Below are positions 24,445 through 32,597 of a stretch of DNA of 33,941 bases, piece by piece (within the stretch, counting starts at the first letter, position 1; the number at the start of each line of letters is the position of its first letter). The position numbers were made by a program, and so were the translations under genes. Source of the DNA: a bacterium (GTDB lineage Bacteria; Bdellovibrionota; UBA2428); the NCBI GenBank assembly GCA_009991595.1, contig JAACVK010000049.1, positions 1-33,941 of the forward strand, given 5' to 3'. Under the pieces are notes generated by a model that did no database searches, was not told the DNA's origin, and worked only from the letters and a program-made list of their open reading frames with translations.

Positions 24445-25161
24445 TCAATATTGTCGATCACGAAGGCGCAAATTTGCTACCCCCACTAAAGCTTCGCTAA
24501 CGATGTCGCCACTCATCTTTGAATGGCCCTCACGCCGCTCTTGAAAGGTAAAGGGAACTTCCTTCAATGCGTTGCCAGTATCTAAACAACGAAACTTCAT
24601 TTCAATCTGGAAGCAGTAGCCTCGAGATTTTATGTCATCTAAGTTAATAGCCTTGAGGGTTTCTTTACTCCAGGAGTTGAATCCCCCAGTCCAATCTCTC
24701 ACTTTCCAACCGAGCCAAAAACTCGCGTAGAGAGACCCTAATCGGGACAACAACAATCGAGATCGGCTCCAATTAGAGACCCCACCACCTGGCACATAGC
24801 GAGACCCACAAACAGAGTTCCATTTATGAGTTTGAATCGTCTCAAAAAACAGAGGTAAAAACTTTGGATCATGCGAGAAGTCTGCATCCATTTCGAAGAT
24901 CCAGTCATAATCTCTATCGAGCGCCCATTTGAAACCAGCAACATAAGCTGCCGCTAGACCGTCCTTAGAAGCTCTATGAAGCACATTGACTCTCGGGTTC
25001 TTCGCCGCCAGTTCGTCGGCTATTTGTCCGGTCCCATCAGGGCTGTTATCATCTATAACAAGAACTTCGGCGTTATCGGGAACATTAGAAAAAATCGCCT
25101 CAACAAGAGGGGAAATATTTTCTCTTTCATTATAAGTCGGAATGCATATGAGCGCCTTCAC
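24445..25161 (-). CDS. Polyprenol-phosphate mannosyltransferase-like GT2 glycosyltransferase
   Basis: Transfers a sugar, probably mannose from GDP-mannose, to a polyprenyl phosphate on the cytoplasmic face of the inner membrane. The 238-residue product has the DPM1 pattern: ICIPTYNERENI (5-16), VLVIDDNSPDGTG (33-45), KDGLAAAYVAGFKWAL (66-81) and EMDADFSHDP (90-99) with the metal-binding DAD. Downstream are SRYVPGGG, NWSRSR and VPFTFQERREGHSKM, as in dolichol-phosphate mannose synthases. No C-terminal membrane segment is present, so it is the soluble class. GTG is the start with AGGA eight bases upstream, in the short 12-base gap after ald, implying an operon with alanine dehydrogenase. Confidence 0.88.
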   Translation of the reverse strand: MKALICIPTYNERENISPLVEAIFSNVPDNAEVLVIDDNSPDGTGQIADELAAKNPRVNVLHRASKDGLAAAYVAGFKWALDRDYDWIFEMDADFSHDPKFLPLFFETIQTHKWNSVCGSRYVPGGGVSNWSRSRLLLSRLGSLYASFWLGWKVRDWTGGFNSWSKETLKAINLDDIKSRGYCFQIEMKFRCLDTGNALKEVPFTFQERREGHSKMSGDIVSEALVGVANLRLRDRQY

Positions 25162-25173
25162 AACAAAGTCCTA

Positions 25174-26280
25174 TTAGATCAATTCTTTTAGAGGCGTGTA
25201 GGGAATGTTGTTATCATCAGCAACCGCCTTATAGACACAATGGCCATCCCAACAGTTTACGCCCAACTCCAAAGCCCGATTGTTGCGAATGGCCTCTTCA
25301 GGCCCTTTTGCAAGCATCAAAGCATAATCAATCGTATGATTTGTCAGAGCAAGGGTCGAAGTTCGAGCCACACTTCCAGGAATGTTCGTTACACAATAAT
25401 GAATTACTCCATCAACGACGTAAGTTGGATTCTGGTGAGAGGTGGGCTTAGAGGTCTCAAAGCATCCCCCTTGATCAATCGCAACATCAACCAAAACAGA
25501 TCCTGGTCGCATCTGTGAAATCATTTCGCGAGTCACAAGCTTCAAGGCCTTTGCCCCAGGAATCAAAACACATCCAATAACAAGATCTGAATTAATAACG
25601 CAGTCGTTTACGTTATGATGATTACTCATCAAAGTATTTACCGTAGAGCCAAAGATATCGTCCAGATACTCTAAGCGCTTTTGGCTTTTTTCCAAAACGT
25701 TGACTCGAGCACCAAGTCCAACCGCAATTTTTGCAGCATTCGTGCCCGCAACACCACCACCAATGATGGTAACTGTGCCTCTTGGTACACCCGGAACGCC
25801 ACCCAGCAAAACACCCCGTCCGCCTTGGCTCTTTTCCAAATAATGAGCTCCAACTTGCGGAGCCATACGACCTGCGATCTCAGACATAGGTTTTAACAAG
25901 GGAAGAGAACGATCTTCCAATTGGATTGTTTCGTAAGCAATGGCTCTGATCTTATGTTCAAGCAGTGCCTTGGTAAGCTTTTCTTCACCGGCCAAATGTA
26001 AGAAAGTATAAAGATAAAGACCCGGTCTAAAGTACTGAAATTCATCGGAAAGTGGCTCTTTAACCTTGACGACCATATCCACATCCCAAGCCTCTTTAGC
26101 CGTTTTGACCAAAGTAGCACCTGCAACTGAATACTCATCATTTTCAATTCCAGAACCAAGTCCTGCATCAATCTCCACAAAAACTTTGTGGCCAGCATCG
26201 CTAAGCGCCTTGACGCCAGACGGAACCATAGCGACTCTATTCTCTAGATTTTTAATTTCTTTCGGGATTCCAATTCTCAT
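25174..26280 (-). CDS. ald: Alanine dehydrogenase
   Basis: Cytoplasmic NAD-linked enzyme interconverting L-alanine and pyruvate plus ammonia. The product is 368 residues, full length for the family. [20 protein letters not shown] opens the protein. VKVKEP (substrate Lys region), [10 protein letters not shown] (catalytic His), [10 protein letters not shown] and the NAD site [20 protein letters not shown] follow. [19 protein letters not shown] (with the catalytic Asp) and the terminal [16 protein letters not shown] are all present. The ATG has no ribosome site upstream; only 21 bases separate it from the divergent Nudix start, so its promoter must extend into the neighbour or the message is near-leaderless. 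The glycosyltransferase gene follows in the same operon. Confidence 0.95.
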   Translation of the reverse strand: MRIGIPKEIKNLENRVAMVPSGVKALSDAGHKVFVEIDAGLGSGIENDEYSVAGATLVKTAKEAWDVDMVVKVKEPLSDEFQYFRPGLYLYTFLHLAGEEKLTKALLEHKIRAIAYETIQLEDRSLPLLKPMSEIAGRMAPQVGAHYLEKSQGGRGVLLGGVPGVPRGTVTIIGGGVAGTNAAKIAVGLGARVNVLEKSQKRLEYLDDIFGSTVNTLMSNHHNVNDCVINSDLVIGCVLIPGAKALKLVTREMISQMRPGSVLVDVAIDQGGCFETSKPTSHQNPTYVVDGVIHYCVTNIPGSVARTSTLALTNHTIDYALMLAKGPEEAIRNNRALELGVNCWDGHCVYKAVADDNNIPYTPLKELI

Positions 26281-26301
26281 TGTGTTAGGAGATTAGACCA
26301 T

Positions 26302-26724
26302 ATGGATGAAGCAAACAATCAACATAAATCAGAATTGATAAGGGTCTGTGTCGACGCAATCGTAGACATGGGTGCAGGGCAAATCCTACTCATCAACCGA
26401 AAACACGCTCCAGAAGGCTGGGCATTGCCAGGCGGCTTTGTGGAAGCAGGAGAAAACGCAGAAGAAGCCGTCATTCGAGAAGTCCGCGAAGAAACCGGGC
26501 TTGATGTTGAAATTGTTAAACAATTTCACACATACACCAACCCAAACAGAGACCCAAGAGGCCCTTCAATCTCTGTCGTATTCCTCACCAAAGGCTACGG
26601 AGAACCCGCAAAAACCACCGACGAGACCGCGGGAGCTGAACTCTTTCATCAAATGAACCTTCCTGAGAACCTCGCTTTCGATCACAGACAGATTCTTAGC
26701 GATTACTTTTTAGAAAGATATTAA
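26302..26724 (+). CDS. Nudix hydrolase
   Basis: Small cytoplasmic pyrophosphohydrolase of 140 residues. The full Nudix box is present: GFVEAGENAEEAVIREVREE followed by TGLD, fitting GX5EX7REUXEEXGU, and is preceded by WALPGG. A downstream PNRDPRGPSISVVFL segment resembles ADP-ribose pyrophosphatases, but the substrate cannot be fixed. AGGAG lies ten bases before the ATG. Its TAA overlaps the ATG of the response-regulator gene (TAATG), so it is the first gene of the plus-strand run that leads to the Tad-like genes. Divergent from ald with a 21-base gap. Confidence 0.92.
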   Translation: MDEANNQHKSELIRVCVDAIVDMGAGQILLINRKHAPEGWALPGGFVEAGENAEEAVIREVREETGLDVEIVKQFHTYTNPNRDPRGPSISVVFLTKGYGEPAKTTDETAGAELFHQMNLPENLAFDHRQILSDYFLERY

Positions 26725-27854
26725 TGCCTAGTCCCAAGGCTCGAGTTCTGATTGTCGATGACGAGAAGGACAACTTAAATGCCCTCAAGCGACTTTTAAG
26801 AAATGACTTTGAAGTCGAGGTAGCCTCTAGCGGCCCTGAGGCCTTAAAAATACTAGATGCATCCCCAAACTTTGAATGCATATTGAGCGATCAAAGAATG
26901 CCGGGAATGAACGGCAGCGAGCTCTTTGAACGCATTAAGGATATCAATCCTTTTGCGACCAGAATCTTAATCTCTGGCTTTTCAGACCTTGAAGCCGTGA
27001 TTGAAGCCGTCAACCGCGGCCATATCTGGAAATACATCGGCAAACCCTGGGAGCCAGCCGAGCTGATAGAAACCTTAAAAACTGCGACAGAAAGAGCTCA
27101 ACTCACGATCAATTTAGATCGCTCACGGTACGAACTCAAAAGAGCCGCCCTAGAACTCAGCGCAAAAGATTGGGCTAGAGAAAGACTTCTTCAAATTTTA
27201 CTCCACGAGTTTAGAAGTATCCCGCAAATTTTAGACAGTGTAATCAACTTAAATTCAAGTGCCGAAAACACCGAAGACCGACTTCGCTTTCTCAACAGAG
27301 CAAAATCTCGAATTTCAGTCTTAAGTTGTGACATCGAAACTCTCCTAGAAGACGAAAAACAAATCAGCATCCAAACAAAGCAGCCCATTGACCTCATCAT
27401 CCTTCTAGAAGAAGTACTCGCCGAGGCACAGTTGAGTTTTAAAGCTCACCCCGAAACAATGCAATTCATCGGATCCGTAGAAACGATTAAAGAGGGCCTT
27501 CTTCATTTATTGAAGCTAATGAAAGAAAATCAAGCAAATGCCTCCTTAGAAGTTGAAATTGAGTCCGTAGACCTAGGTTCCTCTCAACTTTTTTTAACAA
27601 TCAGCGCTAAGGCAAATGAAATCATCTATCCAGCATTTGCCGACAAAAAAGAGGTTGCTGCCGAGATTGCATGGAAAGCAGCTCTCGAACCCTTCGTAGG
27701 ACACGAAAGCATTCTACTCCACAAAGATGGCTTGAGAATTGATACAGCTCGACACATCAGAAGACTAAGCGCTCAAGGTATTCGCGTTGATGTAACGAGC
27801 ACTTCGGAGGGCAAAGAAGTCGTCATGACCATTCGCTTTGCAACGAGCGCGTAA
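26724..27854 (+). CDS. Response regulator with a degenerate histidine-kinase-like output region
   Basis: A 376-residue signalling protein. Residues 7-122 form an intact receiver: acidic D12/D13, phospho-acceptor D56 in ILSDQRMPGMNG, S84 in ISGF and K107 in IGKPW, resembling RpfG/HD-GYP-type receivers. Instead of an HD-GYP or DNA-binding domain, a helix (125-158) leads to LLHEFRSIPQILDSVINL (159-176), which looks like a HisKA H-box with H161 (HEFRSIP for HELRTP), and then a second dimerisation helix. The last 170 residues look like a decayed kinase ATPase domain: no N-box, G1 or G2 motif is seen. It may sense or bind phosphorylated partners rather than phosphorylate. Coupled to the Nudix gene by a 1-base overlap and two bases from the GH68 gene. 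Confidence 0.75.
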   Translation: MPSPKARVLIVDDEKDNLNALKRLLRNDFEVEVASSGPEALKILDASPNFECILSDQRMPGMNGSELFERIKDINPFATRILISGFSDLEAVIEAVNRGHIWKYIGKPWEPAELIETLKTATERAQLTINLDRSRYELKRAALELSAKDWARERLLQILLHEFRSIPQILDSVINLNSSAENTEDRLRFLNRAKSRISVLSCDIETLLEDEKQISIQTKQPIDLIILLEEVLAEAQLSFKAHPETMQFIGSVETIKEGLLHLLKLMKENQANASLEVEIESVDLGSSQLFLTISAKANEIIYPAFADKKEVAAEIAWKAALEPFVGHESILLHKDGLRIDTARHIRRLSAQGIRVDVTSTSEGKEVVMTIRFATSA

Positions 27855-27856
27855 CA

Positions 27857-28960
27857 ATGTTTCACCTTAAGGGCAAAATAAAGTCTTTGGGGGCATTTTT
27901 TCTTCTTGCCCCCTTGAGCTTAAACTCCACGCGCTTGAAAGCGAAAACTTGTTCCTTTTACATCAAAAAAAGCGCTTCGCTCAGCGGAGCGATTACAAGT
28001 AAGACGTGGCACCTTTGGGACAACTGGCTGTTATGGGATAATAGAATCCCGAACCTTTTACACAGATTCGCTATGGCGGCTCCCAAGAATGTGCCCGTTC
28101 CACTGATCGATGAGAAAGCTCGCTGGATTCACTTCACATCGCCCGACGGGGGAAAAACGTGGAAAGAGGCCGGAGTAATTTTGTTGGCCGATGCTAAAAA
28201 TGCCGAGCGAGCCGTTTGGAGTGGTTCCATTCGGCAAAACGCCAAGGGTGAATTTTGGGCTGCCTACACTTCCTTGATAGGAAAGAGAAAAACCATGCAA
28301 GGAATTGGACTTGCCTTTTGGAGCGACTCGAAAAAAAAATTGATTCAATTGCCCAAGCTCCTACTCGACCCAAGAAGAGATTTTGAAGCTTTAAAACAAA
28401 AGGGTTATGCAATGGAAGACTTTGAAAACCTCGGAAAGGGGCTCGAACGTGACAACACAGTCATGGCTCTGCGGGACCCTTACATTTATGGAGATGATCC
28501 AAAGCAAGCAAAAGTTTATTTCGCTGCAAAAGCACAAAATTCCGATGGAAGTTTTTCTCCAGCCATCGGACGTTTTACAATCAACAAAACCAGTAGTGGT
28601 TATGAGGCCATCTTAGAAGAACCGTTAAGAGTTCCTGATGAAAAAAAGTTCAAACAGGTTGAACTCCCCAACGTCTTCGACGTTGCCGGTCAGAAATATC
28701 TGCTTATATCGACCACCAATCGACTCTCCCAGGAGCAAAGCGACTTGGATTCCGATCTACACTCAAGACTCTATTCATTTAACGAAAATGGCGAACTGGA
28801 AGCCCTCGGTCGACTAAAGGGGTTCGATATCGAACTATATGGCGCCCAAGTGTCCTGGCCTGAGCCAAATCTGTTGAGCTCATTTTTTCACAGAGACGCC
28901 AGCCAACCGCGCCAACTAAGCCTTCCAAGAGTCCGTCGCTTCCGAAACAAAAACAAATAA
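27857..28960 (+). CDS. GH68 (levansucrase/fructosyltransferase) family-like protein
   Basis: A 367-residue five-bladed beta-propeller glycoside hydrolase. The three GH68 acid positions are recognisable: D55 in WHLWDNWLL (nucleophile, cf. WDSWP), D207 in LRDPYIYGD (the RDP motif) and E269 in QVELPNVFDVAGQKYLL (acid/base, cf. ERPxVF). WSGSIRQNAKGEFWAAYTSL (121-140) fits the blade following the nucleophile. Such enzymes split sucrose or make fructans. A hydrophobic N-terminal segment (about 9-23) suggests export, though the early residues are atypical. It sits between a signalling gene and a secretin gene, two bases after the former, so it is probably part of the same transcript. A strong hairpin lies in its 5' coding region. 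The assignment rests on motifs. Confidence 0.65.
   Translation: MFHLKGKIKSLGAFFLLAPLSLNSTRLKAKTCSFYIKKSASLSGAITSKTWHLWDNWLLWDNRIPNLLHRFAMAAPKNVPVPLIDEKARWIHFTSPDGGKTWKEAGVILLADAKNAERAVWSGSIRQNAKGEFWAAYTSLIGKRKTMQGIGLAFWSDSKKKLIQLPKLLLDPRRDFEALKQKGYAMEDFENLGKGLERDNTVMALRDPYIYGDDPKQAKVYFAAKAQNSDGSFSPAIGRFTINKTSSGYEAILEEPLRVPDEKKFKQVELPNVFDVAGQKYLLISTTNRLSQEQSDLDSDLHSRLYSFNENGELEALGRLKGFDIELYGAQVSWPEPNLLSSFFHRDASQPRQLSLPRVRRFRNKNK
27889..27913 (+). other. Hairpin in the 5' coding region of the GH68-like gene
   Basis: GGGGGCA (27889-27895) and TGCCCCC (27907-27913) form a 7-bp GC-rich stem with an 11-base T-rich loop, about 32 bases after the start codon. It might slow translation or attenuate transcription. 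It could be incidental. Confidence 0.3.
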
Positions 28961-29003
28961 ACTCAAACAACGATGATGGCACAGCGCTTGCTTAGGTTTG
29001 GGC

Positions 29004-30263
29004 ATGAGCACTTTAGCCACAGCCCTTATTTTTAAAAGCGCCCTCTTGATAAGCCCTTCGAATCCTTTAGAACTTAGTAGCAACCACCCAACCCTTTGGT
29101 TCTCTAAATCAGGCATCGTAAAACTGCGCGAACGCAGCCAAGGCAACCTTATAGAAGTCCTAAAACCAGGCTCAGTCCACATTTTCGGACTCGGCCATAC
29201 TAAGAACACACAAAAGATAGTTGCCCTCGATGATCAAGACTACGCCGCCCTGAAAAAATGCCCAAAGAGCCCCATCGAAATTGAAGAGAACGGACTCTAC
29301 TGGAAATCAGGGAACATAGAGGATCTTCATCAAGAAAAATGTAATTTTAAAACTCTGCATTTAAAAGACCCCAAACTAATGACTCAGAGTTTCGCTCTTG
29401 CAGAAAGAAATGTTTACAATCTTGGATACAAAATTCAAAAAGCAACTTTCAAAGACGGTCGTAGACACCTATCCGTCGCTCATAGCAAAGACAAAGCCTT
29501 TGATCTTAAGAAATTTTCCAACGCGTTAGGTAGCATGCGCGCGTTCTACTCTGTCGAGATGAAAAGCACTCCTGCCCCAGGAAATACGATGCTTTTTGAA
29601 CTCACCCTATTCGAATTTTCTAGAGATAGAGCCGAAAAGCTCGGCTTACGCTGGCCAACAGAATTCAACATCAAGGCACTCGAAGGAGGAGTGGCCACCT
29701 TCAACGGTCCTGCCAATGTCGATCTAGTCGCCGATTTTGGACAAAGCCAAGGAGTTGGAAAAATTCTTGCACGGCCGCAGCTACGAGCCACTCCAGGAGA
29801 GAAAGCTAAATTTCAAAGTGGAGGGGAACTCCCCATTAGGCAGGCAAGTCTCTATTCACAGAAGACACAATGGAAGAGTTATGGACTCATCCTTGAACTC
29901 ACTGTCAGTGGAGACACCCGCGCAGGCGATCAAGAGGTTGACGTCGCCTTCAACCTAGAGTTATCCGAACCCGATCCCTCAACAGCGGTCGATGGAGTTC
30001 CAGGAATGATAAAACGTAGCTTAGAAAGTCGCTTTGAGCTTAACGTTGGTGAAACGACAGTCCTCAGCTCTCTTCAAAAAACGAGAGAAGGGAAAAATAG
30101 AACCGGGCTCTTCGGGCTAAGCTCTATTCCCCTTCTTGGACGCCTCTTTTCCGAGAACTCTTACCAAGACAATCAGAGTGAACTTTGGTTTGCTATAAAA
30201 CCCCAATGGAGTGAGATCAAATCACCTTACGTGGAATCTGAGAGTTATGAACTCGAGTTTTGA
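29004..30263 (+). CDS. Tad/Flp-type secretin (CpaC/RcpA-like)
   Basis: Outer-membrane gate of a type II/Tad-like system, 419 residues. The C-terminal half is a secretin domain: AERNVYNLGYKIQKATFKDG region, GVGKILARPQLRATPGEKAK (near 254), FQSGGELPI, YGLILELTV, VDVAFNLELSEPD, LNVGETTVLSSLQK, IPLLGRLFSE and the terminal NQSELWFAIKPQW. The N-terminal half is unusual and carries no clear BON or repeated N0 domains. The signal peptide is weak (hydrophobic but no Lys/Arg at the very start). ATG 29004 follows AGG by seven bases; an in-frame TTG at 28998 would add two residues. The ATPase gene overlaps its end by 17 bp. Confidence 0.82.
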   Translation: MSTLATALIFKSALLISPSNPLELSSNHPTLWFSKSGIVKLRERSQGNLIEVLKPGSVHIFGLGHTKNTQKIVALDDQDYAALKKCPKSPIEIEENGLYWKSGNIEDLHQEKCNFKTLHLKDPKLMTQSFALAERNVYNLGYKIQKATFKDGRRHLSVAHSKDKAFDLKKFSNALGSMRAFYSVEMKSTPAPGNTMLFELTLFEFSRDRAEKLGLRWPTEFNIKALEGGVATFNGPANVDLVADFGQSQGVGKILARPQLRATPGEKAKFQSGGELPIRQASLYSQKTQWKSYGLILELTVSGDTRAGDQEVDVAFNLELSEPDPSTAVDGVPGMIKRSLESRFELNVGETTVLSSLQKTREGKNRTGLFGLSSIPLLGRLFSENSYQDNQSELWFAIKPQWSEIKSPYVESESYELEF

Positions 30264-31122
30264 TGAACTGTTTCTAGAGGAAAGTATCGAGGACATCGTT
30301 CTTAACCCTGAGCGTATTCTCTATTTTCGCAATGGCGCCTGGAAGCATTGGGAGGGAGAGTCTCCCGAGAGACTCAATGTTTCCGCACTTGCACGCACGA
30401 TCGCAAACAGTGTGGACGTTGAACTTGGCTACACCACTCCCAGTGCAGACGCATACTGGAAACTGAGCCCCGAACACCACTTCCGAGCTCATGTGATTTG
30501 CTACCCTATGATTGAGCAAGGGCCAGAAATCACCCTAAGACGCATTCAACACACAAAGCATTTTGATCTAAAACATTTCTCCTGTGACCAGGCACTAAAA
30601 CTTCACCTTACGCACTCTGTTCAACAATCAAAGAACATTCTGATTTGTGGCGCAACGGGTGCCGGCAAAAGCAGCCTGCTCTTTAGCTTAATGACTTTCA
30701 TTCCAAAAGAAGAAAGAGTTTTAATTCTGGAAGACTCCTCAGAGCTTCCACTACCCAACAAGTTTTCTTCACGTCTTTTAGCTAGAAACGATCGCTTTCA
30801 ATCTCGAAATGGATCCACCTGGCAAATGACGGATCTTGTGATTGAGGCACTTCGAATGAGACCCAATCGAATCATCCTCGGAGAGTGTCGAGGAAGTGAA
30901 GCTTTGGCGCTGTGCAGATCCCTTCAAACAGGACATTCAGGAGTCATGACCACGGTTCATGCCGGCTCCCCTCAAGAAGGACTGGAAAGGATCTCTGATC
31001 TTTGCAGAGATCAAAGCAAAACAGAGTTCAATCAAAGAAAGCTCTGGAACATCATTCTTCATGTAAAGATTAATAAATCTGGGAAGCGGGAGATTAATAG
31101 CTGGTATGAGAGAGATTCCTAA
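30247..31122 (+). CDS. CpaF/TadA-like secretion ATPase
   Basis: Hexameric ATPase that powers pilus or substrate export from the cytoplasmic face. The ATG at 30247 is inside the secretin gene and gives 291 residues, shorter than the roughly 400-450 of typical CpaF because most of the N-terminal domain is missing. Motifs: FRAHVICYPMIEQGPEITLR (79-98), Walker A GATGAGKSS (135-143), Asp box LEDSSEL (161-167), Walker B RIILGECRG (208-216) and His box MTTVHAGSPQEGLERI (234-249), all intact. It overlaps both the secretin (17 bp) and the TadB/C-like gene (17 bp), so the three are translated together. Confidence 0.9.
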   Translation: MNSSFDELFLEESIEDIVLNPERILYFRNGAWKHWEGESPERLNVSALARTIANSVDVELGYTTPSADAYWKLSPEHHFRAHVICYPMIEQGPEITLRRIQHTKHFDLKHFSCDQALKLHLTHSVQQSKNILICGATGAGKSSLLFSLMTFIPKEERVLILEDSSELPLPNKFSSRLLARNDRFQSRNGSTWQMTDLVIEALRMRPNRIILGECRGSEALALCRSLQTGHSGVMTTVHAGSPQEGLERISDLCRDQSKTEFNQRKLWNIILHVKINKSGKREINSWYERDS

Positions 31123-31981
31123 ACAGCTGCTCTCGGAGCTCACACTCATTTCGCAAAGAATTCAATGTGGAGAATCCTTTAACACCGCCTTGGCCGGGGC
31201 AAGCTCGATAAAGGTAAATCCAAGCATCGCAGCAGACTGGAAACAAGTCGTCGAAAAAATTCAAACAGGACAAGCCAGCAGCTTGAGTGCGTTGGACTAC
31301 TTTATCAAAAGCTTAAAGACAGAAAACGATTGCGTGAAACTCTTTAAGAAGAAAAGCTTAACCCCACAAATCGAACTCTATACCATCAGCGCTTTAATCA
31401 TCCTTTTCAACAGCTTTTCTTTTTGGCAACACCCTCCAAGCTTAAATGAAGGCCTCCTATTTATGAGCCTGTTAGTCACTCTAATCAGCTGTGCATTCTT
31501 TTCTGCCCACTTACTAAAGAAAGATTTTGCAAGGGGCCTCATTAAGCTGGGTTGGATTCAACTTTTAGTTAAGATTGCCTTCAACACGAAGATGGGCAAA
31601 GGCTTTCCGCAAAGTCTAAACCAAGCTCTTGAAATTTCAGATCCACACCTAAGCAAAAAAACAAAAGAAGCACTACGAGAGGACTTGGAGAATCTGTCTA
31701 AAGGCAACTTTAATAAGCTAAGTGCCATCACCACTAGTTCCGCGAATAAACAAGAGGTGATGCAGTGGAGCGCAATCGTGAAAAACTACATTCGAGGAAC
31801 ACCGCTCCTACCCAACCTTGAGCAATTTATAAAATTTAACTCGGCAGAACTTAAAGACGAACTCGACAGCAAGGGAGAGCGCTTAAGCTTTCTAATGTTG
31901 CTTCCGACTTTTTTATTCTTAGTTCCAGCATTTTTTCTAAGCATTGCTAGACCACTTTGGAGTTACTTAACTTTTCTCTAG
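31106..31981 (+). CDS. TadB/TadC-like (T2SSF) inner-membrane platform protein
   Basis: A 291-residue membrane protein. Hydrophobic helices at about 92-108, 115-135 and 268-290 and a C-terminal amphipathic helix block (ALREDLENLSKGN..., IRGTPLLPNLEQFIKFNSAE) followed by GERLSFLMLLPTFLFLVPAF match the T2SSF/TadB-TadC layout, in which this domain recruits the ATPase. Canonical Tad systems carry two such proteins (TadB and TadC); only one is here. The N-terminal 80 residues are hydrophilic and might be a remnant of the first half. The gene overlaps the ATPase gene by 17 bp and is last in the operon, ending seven bases from the stop of the convergent lipoprotein gene. Confidence 0.75.
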   Translation: MREIPKQLLSELTLISQRIQCGESFNTALAGASSIKVNPSIAADWKQVVEKIQTGQASSLSALDYFIKSLKTENDCVKLFKKKSLTPQIELYTISALIILFNSFSFWQHPPSLNEGLLFMSLLVTLISCAFFSAHLLKKDFARGLIKLGWIQLLVKIAFNTKMGKGFPQSLNQALEISDPHLSKKTKEALREDLENLSKGNFNKLSAITTSSANKQEVMQWSAIVKNYIRGTPLLPNLEQFIKFNSAELKDELDSKGERLSFLMLLPTFLFLVPAFFLSIARPLWSYLTFL

Positions 31982-31988
31982 ACCAAAA

Positions 31989-32597
31989 TTAGTAAGGGCC
32001 ATTGGGCTCAAAAATAAGCTCAACTTCGCGCCTGTTCATCCTTAGCGTCGCTCTTGTCTTATTATCAGAAGAAAGCAGAATCATGGCCTTATCGCCCGCT
32101 TTACGAAGTGTCCTATAATTATTAATTCGTAACTCCTGAGACCATCTGGAATAAGACTTTTTGCTATCTGAACTAAGCTTAATTTTATTCATTTTACGAC
32201 TTGGCGTACGCAAGTCTTCAAAAATTTCTACAGCGACATAGTTTCTATCTGGACCAGGAACAGAGCATTTAAACATTGTATTGGGTGGTCCTAATTTTTC
32301 ACGGACCAAGCGACAATCAACCCCTGGATTGTATTTCTCTACAGGCCTTCCCCAAGCGAGTCCCCCCACACCAATACCTTTATGACTATCCTTAAAAAGA
32401 AGCATGACTCCCTGACTTGCCCCTATCGCGTAATGAGCTTCAAGAATTTCGTTGCCCTCCCCTGCCCAAGGCAAAGGCTCGGGACCCAAGTCAGCGTTCC
32501 AAAGTCTACCACCATCTGTTGAGCAAGAAACAAGCACAAATCCTACGAGCGATACAGAAAGAGCGCGCTTAAATTTCTTAGAACCGCCAACTAACAC
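31989..32597 (-). CDS. Putative lipoprotein of unknown function
   Basis: About 202 residues with a short lipoprotein signal: SKKFKRALSVSLVGFVLVSC, where LVSC is the lipobox. The following residues are STDGGRLW, so Asp is not at +2. I recognise no family; the mature part has two Cys (DCRLVREKLG and MFKCSVPG) and a basic, Ser/Lys-rich C-terminal region. The GTG at 32597 follows GGGGG by six bases; TTG at 32609 is an alternative. Either start overlaps the upstream SH3/beta-barrel frame (20 or 32 bp), so the genes are in one operon, and the lipoprotein may be its partner in the envelope. Confidence 0.7.
   Translation of the reverse strand: MLVGGSKKFKRALSVSLVGFVLVSCSTDGGRLWNADLGPEPLPWAGEGNEILEAHYAIGASQGVMLLFKDSHKGIGVGGLAWGRPVEKYNPGVDCRLVREKLGPPNTMFKCSVPGPDRNYVAVEIFEDLRTPSRKMNKIKLSSDSKKSYSRWSQELRINNYRTLRKAGDKAMILLSSDNKTRATLRMNRREVELIFEPNGPY

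Noticed and set aside
28194-29209. Minus-strand frames across the GH68-like and secretin genes
   Set aside because: They are short shadows opposite genes with recognisable motifs and continuous operon spacing.
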